A program made the position numbers and the translations under genes. Of a stretch of 64,000 bases of DNA, positions 46,603-55,515 are shown in pieces. The stretch covers positions 44,322 to 108,321 of the forward strand of contig CAYVVD010000011.1 of the NCBI GenBank assembly GCA_964454975.1, given 5' to 3'. Source of the stretch: CAYVVD01 sp964454975. GTDB taxonomy: Bacteria; Bacteroidota; Ignavibacteria; Kapaibacteriales; UBA2268. Under the pieces are notes generated by a model. That model was not told the origin of the DNA and did not search any database. It saw nothing but the letters and a program-made list of their open reading frames with translations. How positions within the stretch are numbered: position 1 is the first letter of the stretch; each line of letters starts with the position of its first letter.

Positions 46603-47097
46603 ATGGAATTCCTGATGAGCATACCTGCAAAAGACTGGCATTCACTGCATCCCATGATTGTTCACCTACCGATAGGCAGTCTTATACTCCTGCCTTTAGT
46701 CATCCTGATGGGATTATTTAATATTAAAAAAGGCCGCTCCCTCCAATATGGCGCAATGGCTATCCTCCTGGCAGGGACAATTGGGGCTTACATAGCTGTT
46801 TCAACTGGTGAAGCCGGAGAGGAAATGGCAGAAAAGAAAGCCCCCGAAGCTCATGAGGTACTGGAAGAACATGAAGAGTTAGGGGAATTAACAGCGAAAT
46901 TGTTTACAGGCTATACGGTTTTGTACGGAATAATCCTGTTACTGCCGGTGTTGTTGAAAGACAAATTCAAATTACCCCTGGAAATATTGCTGCAAGTTTT
47001 GTTCCTGCTATCGCTAAGCTATGGCCTCTATGTGATATGGAAAACAGGTGATGTAGGCGGAAGGTTGGTGCATGAGTTTGGAATAACGAATTACTAA
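46603..47097 (+). CDS. DUF2231 membrane protein
   Basis: The 164-residue protein has four hydrophobic segments. Family features are the N-terminal WHSLHPMIVHLPIGSLILLPL, the STGEAGEEMAEK loop, a His-rich cytoplasmic loop (EAHEVLEEHEELGEL) and the end GDVGGRLVHEFGI. Conserved His suggest heme or metal contact but this is unproven. AAGGAG precedes the start. Its stop overlaps the convergent TPR gene by four bases. Confidence 0.88.
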   Translation: MEFLMSIPAKDWHSLHPMIVHLPIGSLILLPLVILMGLFNIKKGRSLQYGAMAILLAGTIGAYIAVSTGEAGEEMAEKKAPEAHEVLEEHEELGELTAKLFTGYTVLYGIILLLPVLLKDKFKLPLEILLQVLFLLSLSYGLYVIWKTGDVGGRLVHEFGITNY

Positions 47098-47900
47098 TCA
47101 GAGCAGAGCTGGCCTAACAATGATTCAGCTCTTTCGTTGCCGAGTTCTACAGCCTTTTTTATGTCGTTGCAGCCGTCTTCCCGGAGATTCAGTGCTATTT
47201 GACAATAACCCCGCTTTAAATAAGCTTCAGAATTCTCCGGTTCGAGTTTGATAAGGAAGCTGTAATCAACAATTGCATTGGGATAGTCTTTTACCTGGGT
47301 GTGGCAGTCACCAAGTTTGAGCAGGGCTTCTTTGAAATCAGGTTTTAGCGTAACTGCCTTTTTCAGGAATGGGATACCGTCCCCCGGCCGCTTAAGCTTG
47401 TATAATGTCCTGCCGGCATTATAGTAATAATTAGGTTGTGTTGTGTCCAGCTCAACTGCCTTCTGGAAATCTTCAAAAGCTGATTCATTTAATCCTGTCT
47501 TCTCTTTTTCAAAACCCCTGTTGTTGTATGCCTCTGCATAATCCGGCTTCAACGATATGGCTGTTGTGTAATCAACTATTGAGCGGGCAGGATTTTTAAG
47601 ATTTGAGTAAGAATAAGCCCTGTTGAAATATACCAGATATTTTAGGGAATCGGTTAGTGAAATCGCTTTTGTAAAGTCTGCAATCGCCTCATTTTCTTTA
47701 TCGAGGTAGCTATAGGACACTCCGCGCCTGAATACTGCATTAAAACTTTCAGACTGGTTTTCAATAACTTTTGAAAAAAGCTCAATAGCTTCTTCATATT
47801 TACCGTTATTGAAGTATGTATTTGCCTTAATGTGCAGGCTGTCAACATTCTGAGCAATTGAATTCATGGAGAATAATAAAACCAGCAATACATACTTCAT
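47094..47900 (-). CDS. Secreted tetratricopeptide-repeat protein
   Basis: The 268-residue protein has a signal peptide (MKYVLLVLLFSMNSIAQ) and about six TPR motifs (YFNNGKYEEAIELFSKVI, YLDKENEAIADFTKAI, AYSNLKNPARSIVDYTTAI, AYNNRGFEKEKTG, CQIALNLREDGCNDIKKAVELG). TPR proteins mediate complexes in the periplasm. ATG overlaps the TGA of the fucose synthase gene (ATGA), so it is co-translated as the last gene of the sugar operon. Confidence 0.9.
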   Translation of the reverse strand: MKYVLLVLLFSMNSIAQNVDSLHIKANTYFNNGKYEEAIELFSKVIENQSESFNAVFRRGVSYSYLDKENEAIADFTKAISLTDSLKYLVYFNRAYSYSNLKNPARSIVDYTTAISLKPDYAEAYNNRGFEKEKTGLNESAFEDFQKAVELDTTQPNYYYNAGRTLYKLKRPGDGIPFLKKAVTLKPDFKEALLKLGDCHTQVKDYPNAIVDYSFLIKLEPENSEAYLKRGYCQIALNLREDGCNDIKKAVELGNERAESLLGQLCSD

Positions 47901-48961
47901 TTTTTACTCATGTAATCTTGATAAACCAATATTATTCCATCTTCGAGATCAATTTTGGGTGACCATCCAAACTCGCGTGCACGGGAAATGTCGAGCAGTT
48001 TGCGCGGTGTACCATCAGGTCGGGTAGCATCAAAGTGAAGTTCCCCCGAATATCCGGTGATTGACTGAATCAACTCTGCCAGCTTGATTATGCTGATCTC
48101 CTTCCCGGTACCAATATTTACAAAGTCATACTGGCCTGATACCCCGTCTTTATTGAGAAAATGGGTGCAAGCCCCGGCAAGGTCGCTGACATGCAGGAAT
48201 TCCCGCATCACATTGCCCGTACCCCATATTTTTATGTAGTCCTCGCCAATCCAGCAGTCTTCAAGAGAATTTATAATATCCTTTTCTCCTGAATCCTTGC
48301 CTATAGTCAGCCCGAATCCAAGTGGATACCTTGAAACATCCTCCATGATTGCATCAAAATTACCATCCATAAGGTATTTGCCGAGAATCATCTTTCTTAA
48401 TAACGCAGGAAGCACATGGGATGTTTCGAGATTATAATTGTCATTAGTGCCGTAAAGGTTGGTTGGCATCAGCGAGACGAAATCTGTGCCATACTGGAAA
48501 TTGTATGAAGAGCACAGCTTAATTGCAACTATTTTTGCAAGTGCATACGGTTCGTTGGTCGGCTCGAGTTCACCTGTAAGGAGGTATTCCTCTTTCATCG
48601 GTTGGTGACAATGTTTTGGATAAATGCACGAAGAACCGAGATTTAGTAAACGCTTAACCCCATTATGGTATGCAGCGTCAACGACATTCGCGGCAATCAT
48701 AGTATTATCATAAATAAACTCAGCCTTGTAGCGGTTGTTGGCAAGAATTCCTCCAACCTTTGCTGCAGCAAGAATCACATATTCAGGCTTTTTCGATTCA
48801 AAGAATAAATCTACTTGTAACTGGTTTTTAAGGTTAAGTTCGTCTTTTGAAGCCGTTATTAGATTATAAAAACCTTCATCTTTCAGTTTCCTGAGAACAG
48901 CCGAGCCTACAAGCCCCCTGTGGCCTGCCAGGTAAATACTCGCATCTTTAGCTATTGGCAT
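47897..48961 (-). CDS. fcl: GDP-L-fucose synthase (long form)
   Basis: The start ATG 48961 is one base after the gmd stop. The 354-residue protein is an extended SDR: IYLAGHRGLVGSAV (NADP loop), catalytic Ser/Tyr/Lys in SSCIYPKHCHQP and YALAKIVAIK, and WGTGNVMREFLHVSDLA. It performs the 3,5-epimerisation and 4-reduction of GDP-4-keto-6-deoxymannose to GDP-fucose. The family is usually near 320 residues; an insertion of about 40 residues (around MDGNFDAIMEDVSRYP) is also known in Bacteroidota homologues. An upstream in-frame extension to 49030 overlaps gmd and is rejected. Confidence 0.95.
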   Translation of the reverse strand: MPIAKDASIYLAGHRGLVGSAVLRKLKDEGFYNLITASKDELNLKNQLQVDLFFESKKPEYVILAAAKVGGILANNRYKAEFIYDNTMIAANVVDAAYHNGVKRLLNLGSSCIYPKHCHQPMKEEYLLTGELEPTNEPYALAKIVAIKLCSSYNFQYGTDFVSLMPTNLYGTNDNYNLETSHVLPALLRKMILGKYLMDGNFDAIMEDVSRYPLGFGLTIGKDSGEKDIINSLEDCWIGEDYIKIWGTGNVMREFLHVSDLAGACTHFLNKDGVSGQYDFVNIGTGKEISIIKLAELIQSITGYSGELHFDATRPDGTPRKLLDISRAREFGWSPKIDLEDGIILVYQDYMSKK

Positions 48962-48962
48962 A

Positions 48963-50117
48963 TCAAAAATCGCTCTGTATTCTTTTGATACTTGCAAATT
49001 TGTGTTTTGTCCAACCAAAACCTTTCTCATTTACTGCTTTTATTCCAAGTCCGGGAGCGTCGAGCCCTTGAAACTGCATGTCGAAATCAATCATCAGGTG
49101 TACAAGTTCATCAAAAGAGATTTTGGGATTCCAGCCAAGATATTCGCGTGCTTTTGTTATATCAGCCTGGAGAAATTCAACTTCAGACGGCCTGTAATAC
49201 CGGGGGTCAATAGATACAACAACCTGACCTGAATTCAGCGTCTCTGAATATTTTTCATCAAATGATACAACAATTCCCTTTTCATCTTTGCCGCTTCCCT
49301 GCCATTCTATTTGAACACCGCAATATTCAAAAGCTTTATCAACAAATTCCCGCACCGAATGTGATTCCCCCGTACCTGCTACATAATCATCAGGCTTTTC
49401 CTGCTGAAGGATAAGCCACATCATCTCAACATATTCAGGGGCGAATCCCCAGTCTCGTTTAGAGTCAAGGTAACCGAGATATATTTTGTCCATATGGCCC
49501 GCAAGGATTGCAGCGACAGCCCGGGTTATCTTGCGTGTTACAAATGTTTCGCCGCGGCGCGGGCTTTCGTGATTGAACAATATCCCGTTACAGGCGAATA
49601 TATCATAAGCCTCGCGGTAGTTTTTTGTCATCCAGTAAGCATAGAGCTTTGCGATTGCGTAAGGACTTTGCGGCTCGAACGGCGACAACTCACTTTGAGG
49701 TGGTTTTGCAGCGCCGAATAGTTCAGATGTTGAAGCCTGGTAGAACTTAGTCTTAATGCCGCTACGCCTGATAGCTTCGAGAAGGCGTGTTGTACCCAGT
49801 CCTGAGATATTTCCTGTATATTCAGGCATATCAAAAGATACACGCACATGACTCTGCGCCCCAAGATGATAAATTTCACCCGGGTTTATATTATACACTA
49901 TCTCAGTAATCAGCCCGGGGTCAGCAAGATCACCGTAATGAAGGAATAGCCTGGCATCGCTTTCATGCGGGTCTGAGTATATATGGTCAATCCTGTTTGT
50001 GTTGAACTGGCTGGAACGGCGAATGATGCCATGCACCTCGTATCCCTTGTGGAGTAAATATTCTGCAAGGTAAGAGCCGTCCTGCCCTGTTATTCCGGTT
50101 ATTAGTGCTTTCTTCAT
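48963..50117 (-). CDS. gmd: GDP-mannose 4,6-dehydratase
   Basis: The 384-residue SDR has the NADP loop ITGITGQDGSYLAEYLL, the family HGIIRRSSQFNTNRIDH, catalytic YAIAKLYAYW and substrate-loop NHESPRRGETFVTRKIT. It makes GDP-4-keto-6-deoxy-D-mannose from GDP-mannose, feeding fcl. Its stop is separated by one base from the fcl start and its start by three from the DegT stop, so expression is coupled. A mannose-1-phosphate guanylyltransferase (manC) is not in the window. Confidence 0.97.
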   Translation of the reverse strand: MKKALITGITGQDGSYLAEYLLHKGYEVHGIIRRSSQFNTNRIDHIYSDPHESDARLFLHYGDLADPGLITEIVYNINPGEIYHLGAQSHVRVSFDMPEYTGNISGLGTTRLLEAIRRSGIKTKFYQASTSELFGAAKPPQSELSPFEPQSPYAIAKLYAYWMTKNYREAYDIFACNGILFNHESPRRGETFVTRKITRAVAAILAGHMDKIYLGYLDSKRDWGFAPEYVEMMWLILQQEKPDDYVAGTGESHSVREFVDKAFEYCGVQIEWQGSGKDEKGIVVSFDEKYSETLNSGQVVVSIDPRYYRPSEVEFLQADITKAREYLGWNPKISFDELVHLMIDFDMQFQGLDAPGLGIKAVNEKGFGWTKHKFASIKRIQSDF

Positions 50118-50120
50118 ATT

Positions 50121-51239
50121 CTAAAATTTTCCGGCGAATTCCTTTACTTTTTTAATAACAAAGTCAACCATTTCATCACTCATTTCAGGGAATACCGGCA
50201 GGCTGATTAATGTTTCAGCGGCTATCTCAGTACTCGGGAAATCACCTTTTTTGTGTCCCATCCATGAATATGCCTTTTGCAAATGCACAGGGATTGGGTA
50301 ATGTAATCCGCAGAATATATCATTATCTTTTAAATAATCAAGCATTTCATTCCTTTTCTCCGGTGTTGGTAATCCAAGCTCGTAAAGGTGGTAAATATGC
50401 CAGGAGTATTCCGGTTCCAATGGTGACCTCAGGCCCGGAATATCTTTAAATGCGTTCGAATATCTATGCGCAATCCTCCTTCGGGAATTGTTCCAGTCCT
50501 TAATGTGTTTAAGTTTTACATTAAGAATCGCACCCTGGAGTCCCTCCATACGGTAGTTATAGCCAACCTTTTCGTGGATGTATTTTTCAGGCTGATAGTG
50601 GTTGCGCAGAAGTTTTACTTCATGGGCAATATTATCATTGTTTGTACAAACAGCGCCTGCTTCGCCATAGGCGCCGAGGTTCTTGCCCGGGTAAAAGCTG
50701 AAAATGGAAGCATCACCAATCGAACCGCAATTTTTCCCATCATACATCGTGCCATGCGCCTGTGCAGCATCTTCCAGTACTCGCAGATTGTTTTCTCTGG
50801 CAATCTCAATCATGGGAGCCATATCCGTAGCCTGGCCGTATAAATGAACAGGGATTATTACTTTTGTTTTGTTTGTTATTTTTTCCCTGATAGCCCCAGG
50901 GTCGATTGTATATGTCTCCGGGTTGATATCAACAAATACAGGCTTAGCACCGGTGTATGAGATAGCCCAGACCGTCGCTACGAATGTATGAGGTGTTGTA
51001 ATTACCTCGTCGCCAGGTTTTACTCCGAGTGCAAGCAGGGCAAGGTGCAACGCTGATGTACCACTGTTAACACCGATACAATGCTTAACACCGGTAAATC
51101 CGGCAAAATTATTTTCAAATTTTTCTACATAAGGCCCGAGCGTATAAGCCGAACTCGCCAAGACTTCCAGTACAGCATCATCAATCTCGTTCCTAATGTT
51201 TTGGTACTGGGCTTTCAGATCTAAAAACGGTACTTTCAT
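50121..51239 (-). CDS. DegT/DnrJ/EryC1/StrS-type sugar aminotransferase
   Basis: ATG 51239 gives the family start MKVPFLDLKAQYQNIRNEI and is one base after the upstream stop; a longer frame to 51284 is within that gene. The 372-residue PLP enzyme has NSGTSALHLALLALGVKPGDEVI, the Asp of VLEDAAQAHG, and the PLP Lys in SIFSFYPGKNLGAYGEAGAV. It would transaminate a keto-sugar nucleotide, for example a 3-keto sugar made by the oxidoreductase upstream. Ends with the typical LPVFPEMSDEMVDFVI. Confidence 0.93.
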   Translation of the reverse strand: MKVPFLDLKAQYQNIRNEIDDAVLEVLASSAYTLGPYVEKFENNFAGFTGVKHCIGVNSGTSALHLALLALGVKPGDEVITTPHTFVATVWAISYTGAKPVFVDINPETYTIDPGAIREKITNKTKVIIPVHLYGQATDMAPMIEIARENNLRVLEDAAQAHGTMYDGKNCGSIGDASIFSFYPGKNLGAYGEAGAVCTNNDNIAHEVKLLRNHYQPEKYIHEKVGYNYRMEGLQGAILNVKLKHIKDWNNSRRRIAHRYSNAFKDIPGLRSPLEPEYSWHIYHLYELGLPTPEKRNEMLDYLKDNDIFCGLHYPIPVHLQKAYSWMGHKKGDFPSTEIAAETLISLPVFPEMSDEMVDFVIKKVKEFAGKF

Positions 51240-51240
51240 T

Positions 51241-52452
51241 TTATCCTTTGTATGAATCATATTTATCGGTGTGCTCCCATTCACTACATAGATTCAGCAC
51301 ACCTCGAAAGATGCCATAGATATATTCGACATGGTTGCCTGTTAAATTCTGATGCACCGGCAAGCCAATTTCGAGCTTTTTTTCATCAAAATGATGCTCT
51401 ATTTCAAATTCGTTGAGTTTTTTATGATAGCGCAGGTTTTCAGGATGCTCAAAGTAAAATAACGAAGGTATATTTTCCTCTCGTTCATTTGGTTTAATAT
51501 CCTCAATAAAGAATAAGTCCCTAAATTTATTATAATTTACATTTCGTCTTAGGACTATATCATCAATTTCTTTTATCTCATCATATACCCCCGAGAAAAC
51601 AAGCTCTCGCTTGAAAACATCCAGGCAATGGTATTTATTCCACATCTCTGCATCGTTTATTTCCATGTTGAATAATAGAGTACCGAATTGTACTGAGAAT
51701 AGCCTGGTTAAATCTAAATAGAAAGGCGATTGTGGGTCGATTTTGGGAAAATCAAATGTTAAATCAAGTATTTCAAAATTATTAAGACCAAATATTATTT
51801 TTGCACTTTCAATATCCGGAACAAATGTAAACTTCCCGGTTTCTGTCAATTCTTTAAGTAGCTTAACTGCGCTCTTAGCCTTGCTTTTAGATGGTTGAAG
51901 CGTTAACAGTGAATCGTTAAACGGTTTTATGCTTATCCGAACAGGCTGTTTTGGCTTATTAAAAATCACCGGATACGAAATAAACTGCCATTTTTTAAAG
52001 AACTTATATAGCGAAGGCCTGTATGAAACACCAACATCAATATATTTAAAGCGGGAGTCTGCAAAATAATTCACACACCACCAAAGCAGGTAGTCCTGTA
52101 CGCGGTATTCTTTTCCCTGCTTGTTACCGGCAAGGTTATTAAGAAAAAGGTGGTTACCAACCGGGAGCAGGATACACACGCCTACAGGTTGTTCCTTCAA
52201 ATATGCTATAAACATGTATTCGTCACCGCGGATAGTGGTAGGCACATTCGGGTCCGAGGGGTCGTACCACATAGAGCGGAGTATGTCAATTTCTGCTGCT
52301 GTTCCCTTAACCCGCTCTATTTCTATCCCCGAGGATTCTGCTTTGTTGATATTTTTCCTGACAGAGTATGGTATGCTATCAAGCACTGTTGCCGGTTCGA
52401 GCAGAAGCCCGCAACCGTAGTGAACAAAATCTTTGCTAACGTATCCTCCCAT
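51241..52452 (-). CDS. GNAT/FemAB-like acyltransferase with DegT-like C-terminal tail
   Basis: The ATG at 52452 shares its A with the TGA of the oxidoreductase gene (TGATG). Residues about 25-170 match GNAT/FemAB-type acyltransferase folds (SVRKNINKAESSGIEIERV, YMFIAYLKEQPVGVCILLPVGNHLFLNNLAG, SRFKYIDVGVSYRPSLYKFFKKW). The C-terminal 190 residues have no PLP Lys but end KKLEIGLPVHQNLTGNHVEYI, a segment usual at the end of DegT-type aminotransferases. Acylation of an amino-sugar would suit its place between oxidoreductase and aminotransferase. The two-part make-up is unusual. Confidence 0.7.
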   Translation of the reverse strand: MGGYVSKDFVHYGCGLLLEPATVLDSIPYSVRKNINKAESSGIEIERVKGTAAEIDILRSMWYDPSDPNVPTTIRGDEYMFIAYLKEQPVGVCILLPVGNHLFLNNLAGNKQGKEYRVQDYLLWWCVNYFADSRFKYIDVGVSYRPSLYKFFKKWQFISYPVIFNKPKQPVRISIKPFNDSLLTLQPSKSKAKSAVKLLKELTETGKFTFVPDIESAKIIFGLNNFEILDLTFDFPKIDPQSPFYLDLTRLFSVQFGTLLFNMEINDAEMWNKYHCLDVFKRELVFSGVYDEIKEIDDIVLRRNVNYNKFRDLFFIEDIKPNEREENIPSLFYFEHPENLRYHKKLNEFEIEHHFDEKKLEIGLPVHQNLTGNHVEYIYGIFRGVLNLCSEWEHTDKYDSYKG

Positions 52453-53465
52453 CAATCCAACTCAACCGGTTCGCCATTCATTTCCAGTGACTTATTGGCA
52501 GCCTCGAGTATTTTTACAACATACAACCCGGATTCCCCGCTTGTCTTTGTCTGCTTTCCTTCTACAATGCAATGATGGAAGTGTTCACATTCCTCGCGGA
52601 GAGCTTCCTTGCTGCCAATTGCAGGGGAATACATGTCGCCGGTGCGGTATTGCACAAGCGTGTCGTATATATCCTCACGGCTCTGAACTGAAACGCCAGT
52701 GTCATAAACCTTTATTTTTGCCATGGGCTCCATGTCGTTGAACACAAGCATTTTTTTATCTCCGCCAATTATAATATGCCTTATCTTAACCGGGGAAAGC
52801 CAGTTCACGTGGAAGTGCGCGAGGGTGTCATCATCAAAATTAACTGTAACATAAGCAATGTTTTCAATTTCGCTGCCCGTGTATTTAACTATGCATTTGC
52901 CTGTAGCATTAACGCTTACTGGCTTTTTGCCGATGCAATACTCGAGAATGGAAAAGTCATGCGGGGCGAGGTCCCAGATTACATTTATGTCATGTTGGAA
53001 AAGGCCGAGATTCACACGCACAGAGTCAAAGTATAGAAATTTACCGAGGTCTCCGCTTTGGACAATCTGTTTGATTTTTTGCACTGCCGGAGTGTAAATA
53101 TAGGTATGGTCAACATGGAGCAGGAGGTTTTTAGATTTTGCAAGCTCAATCAGTTCCTGCGCCTGTGCAACATTTGATGTAAGAGGCTTTTCAAGCCAGG
53201 TATGCTTTCCGGATTCAAGCGCCTGTTTAGCAAGCTCATAGTGCGTAAAAACAGGAGTAGCAATTGCCACAGCTTCAATATTTTCATTGGCAAATACATC
53301 GGCAGCATGGTCTGATACCGCAATCCCGGGATACATCCCGCTAACCTTTTCAAGGCGGGCTGAATCGAGGTCGCATGCTGCCGCAATCTCCCATTCCCGT
53401 GCCTGGTAAAAATTTCTCAGCAAGTGCGAACCCCAATACCCACAACCGATAACCGCTACTTTCAT
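52452..53465 (-). CDS. Gfo/Idh/MocA-family oxidoreductase
   Basis: ATG 53465 has GGATGGA just upstream and gives the family start MKVAVIGCGYWGSHLLRNF; a frame open to 53606 lacks support. The 337-residue protein binds NAD(P) (GCGYWGSHLL), has the EKPLTSN motif (Lys contacts cofactor/substrate) and a C-terminal alpha/beta domain. It likely oxidises a sugar-nucleotide carbon, as WbpB or WlbA-like enzymes do, then the aminotransferase acts. First gene of the operon. Confidence 0.92.
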   Translation of the reverse strand: MKVAVIGCGYWGSHLLRNFYQAREWEIAAACDLDSARLEKVSGMYPGIAVSDHAADVFANENIEAVAIATPVFTHYELAKQALESGKHTWLEKPLTSNVAQAQELIELAKSKNLLLHVDHTYIYTPAVQKIKQIVQSGDLGKFLYFDSVRVNLGLFQHDINVIWDLAPHDFSILEYCIGKKPVSVNATGKCIVKYTGSEIENIAYVTVNFDDDTLAHFHVNWLSPVKIRHIIIGGDKKMLVFNDMEPMAKIKVYDTGVSVQSREDIYDTLVQYRTGDMYSPAIGSKEALREECEHFHHCIVEGKQTKTSGESGLYVVKILEAANKSLEMNGEPVELD

Positions 53466-53544
53466 TCCATCCGTCCGTAAAAGCACAAAATTCAAAAATA
53501 AGTAAAATCGGGGAAAGAGGAGTAATTGGGAAATGGATTGAATA

Positions 53545-53578
53545 TGTCTCACTGAGCGGAGTAGAAGTGTCACACTGA
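53545..53578. repeat. REP-like imperfect palindrome
   Basis: TGTCTCACT..AGTGTCACA around GAGCGGAGTAGA; its reverse strand contains CTACTCCGCTCAGTGAGAC, close to a motif (CTTCGACTCCGCTCAG) that I recall as dispersed in many FCB and cyanobacterial genomes. It lies upstream of the sugar operon. The arms differ at two positions. Confidence 0.5.
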
Positions 53579-53610
53579 TTAATAAATCCTGATTGTCATT
53601 TTTCACCCGT

Positions 53611-53795
53611 CTATTCCACTATCATTAGCTTGTGTATCTCCTGGCTGCCACCACTTGACACACGTATAATATACAGCCCGGGGGGGGATATGCCGCGGCA
53701 CTATAGTGTATGTCCCGGCAGCTCAAGATATAGTCCTTGTATTCGGGTTCACACTCTTCTGTGTCTCTCCACCAGAAGTTTATATTCTGGCAACC
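53611..53795 (-). pseudogene. Decayed T9SS sorting-domain tail
   Basis: The minus strand encodes GLYIIRVSSGGSQEIHKLMI then VE-stop, a textbook type IX C-terminal end. Upstream, the frame runs into a stop unless the eight-G run at 53680-53687 (plus strand) gains one base; then it reads on as DYILSCRDIHYSAAAYPPPG until a TAG at 53798-53796. No start codon, signal peptide or main domain is present. It is a remnant, like the one at 22552-22928, or a single-base sequence error at the tail of a lost gene. Confidence 0.72.
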
Positions 53796-53844
53796 CTAAA
53801 ACATTAATTCAGTAAAAATCAATTAGTTGATGATTTGGCTTTCC

Positions 53845-55401
53845 CTACTCATACCCCTTGTTAAACTTCCCAAAATCAATTTCCTGCCTGGCATTGTTGA
53901 GCCTGGTGATAAAAGCATTGTAAGCGGGTTTGCCTGCACGGTAGATTGTGATTGCCTTCGGCTCTGATGCGCTTTCGAACAGGTTTTTGAATTCATCCCG
54001 CAAGTGGCGGTAGTAGCGGCTGGTTGTGATATAATAAACATCTTCACCCGCGTTGATATTGCCGCGCAACTTGTTGATGCGCGCATAGTGGTGGAGCTGG
54101 TCGAACCTGCCCAGCACATACACCTTTTTGTCCAGGCGCTGAGCTATGTAGTAGTCTAAATAACAAGCCGGAAACCAATTTGCAGTAACAATATAGTAAT
54201 CCGCGCTTATCAGCCCATTTTGAACTTCCTCCCCTGCAAATGCGGCAAATTTCTCCCTTAGATCTTCCCAGCCGTACATGTCAAGGCTGGCATCAAACCT
54301 GCCCAGCTCGTGAGGGTTGTCATTGCTTCGCATGGGGATTATTCCGTAGTTTATCTGCAGCAAGCCCCAAACCACAATCAACATGAAGAATGAAGGCGCA
54401 GCAATCAACCACTTGGGCGGGCCTTTCTGCCCTGCTTCCAGCTTATCATCAAGCACATAAGCAGCGATAAATATAAGGCTGTAGTAGCCTGGACCGCTCC
54501 AGTGAGGCAGCGTCTTGTTCAGGAGCGACATTCCAAGCACAGTAAGAATAATGGGAAATGCAGTCAATGACAGGAACAGCAGATCTTTATCAAATTTCTC
54601 GTTGAAATTTCTTTGCAGTAATACGATCGAGGAAACAATCAATATAAAATTGATGGGATTGTTATAGAAAATTTGTCCGAACAGCTCAGTCAGGAAATAA
54701 TCAAAGCGCAGTCGGAATAAATCCGAGCCGACACGCTCGCTGTGATAGGCAAATGTTGCAAGCTCATTGCTAATATTCCAGTAGATGACCGGTGAAAATA
54801 TGAGTAGGGTAATTATTAGGGCGGCATAAAGCCGGTAATTCTGTAACACATCGCGTTTTTTCAGCAGGATATACAGCAATGCAGCCGCCCAGAGGAAAGC
54901 AGCGTGGTACTTGGAAAGGAGCGCAAAACCCGTGATAAGTCCAAACCAAAATAGCAAATTGGCATTGTCTGTTTTGATGAACTTCAGAAAAATGTAGAGC
55001 GAGAGCAGCCAGAAGAGACTTTGCGGCGTATCCGGCATAATGAATACGCCAACGATTACAGAGCAGTAGAAAGACGAAGTATAGAGCAAAGCTGCGATAA
55101 ATCCGGCGCGATTGCCCCGGAGCAGTTCCCCCGTTTTGTAAACAATCCAAGTGTTGACAGTGCCGAACACAAGCGATCCCAGCCTCACAAAGAACTCCCC
55201 TTGGAGGCTTAAATCCAGCGTAAAAATACGAATCAGCACACCGACAAGCGGTGGGTGGTCAAAATAGCTCCAATCCGGGTAGAGCGCGTAAGAAAAGTAG
55301 TATGCTTCGTCGACTCCAAACCCTGTCAGCCCCGCAGCGAGCGCCCGTACGAGGAAGCTCGCAATGATGAGGATGATTATGTTCCTGCCACTGCTTCGCA
55401 T
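53845..55401 (-). CDS. GT39-like membrane glycosyltransferase (ArnT/PMT_2 type)
   Basis: The 518-residue protein has about ten membrane helices and the family's first periplasmic loop LTGFGVDEAYYFSYALYPDWSYFDHPPLVG, with the acidic Asp-Glu motif that binds the lipid-linked sugar. The C-terminal periplasmic part (FDASLDMYGWEDLREKFAAF and beyond) is soluble. Such enzymes transfer a sugar from a polyprenyl-phosphate donor to protein, lipid A or other glycans at the outer face of the inner membrane. Near the sugar operon but on its own. Confidence 0.88.
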   Translation of the reverse strand: MRSSGRNIIILIIASFLVRALAAGLTGFGVDEAYYFSYALYPDWSYFDHPPLVGVLIRIFTLDLSLQGEFFVRLGSLVFGTVNTWIVYKTGELLRGNRAGFIAALLYTSSFYCSVIVGVFIMPDTPQSLFWLLSLYIFLKFIKTDNANLLFWFGLITGFALLSKYHAAFLWAAALLYILLKKRDVLQNYRLYAALIITLLIFSPVIYWNISNELATFAYHSERVGSDLFRLRFDYFLTELFGQIFYNNPINFILIVSSIVLLQRNFNEKFDKDLLFLSLTAFPIILTVLGMSLLNKTLPHWSGPGYYSLIFIAAYVLDDKLEAGQKGPPKWLIAAPSFFMLIVVWGLLQINYGIIPMRSNDNPHELGRFDASLDMYGWEDLREKFAAFAGEEVQNGLISADYYIVTANWFPACYLDYYIAQRLDKKVYVLGRFDQLHHYARINKLRGNINAGEDVYYITTSRYYRHLRDEFKNLFESASEPKAITIYRAGKPAYNAFITRLNNARQEIDFGKFNKGYE

Positions 55402-55515
55402 AGAGTAAAATTACAAAATGATTTCTATAAGTATTCAATGAACATGTTCATTTGCTAATCTCCATTTAAAAGCATAAGTTCAATCTCATTCTGATTAAAC
55501 ATTTTCGAGGGTACA

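Noticed and set aside
48961..49030. Longer start for fucose synthase
   Set aside because: The upstream 23 residues overlap the gmd gene; the ATG at 48961 is one base after the gmd stop and gives the family start.
53466..53606. Longer start for the Gfo/Idh protein
   Set aside because: The extension is atypical, and a ribosome site sits before ATG 53465, which gives the normal NAD-binding start.
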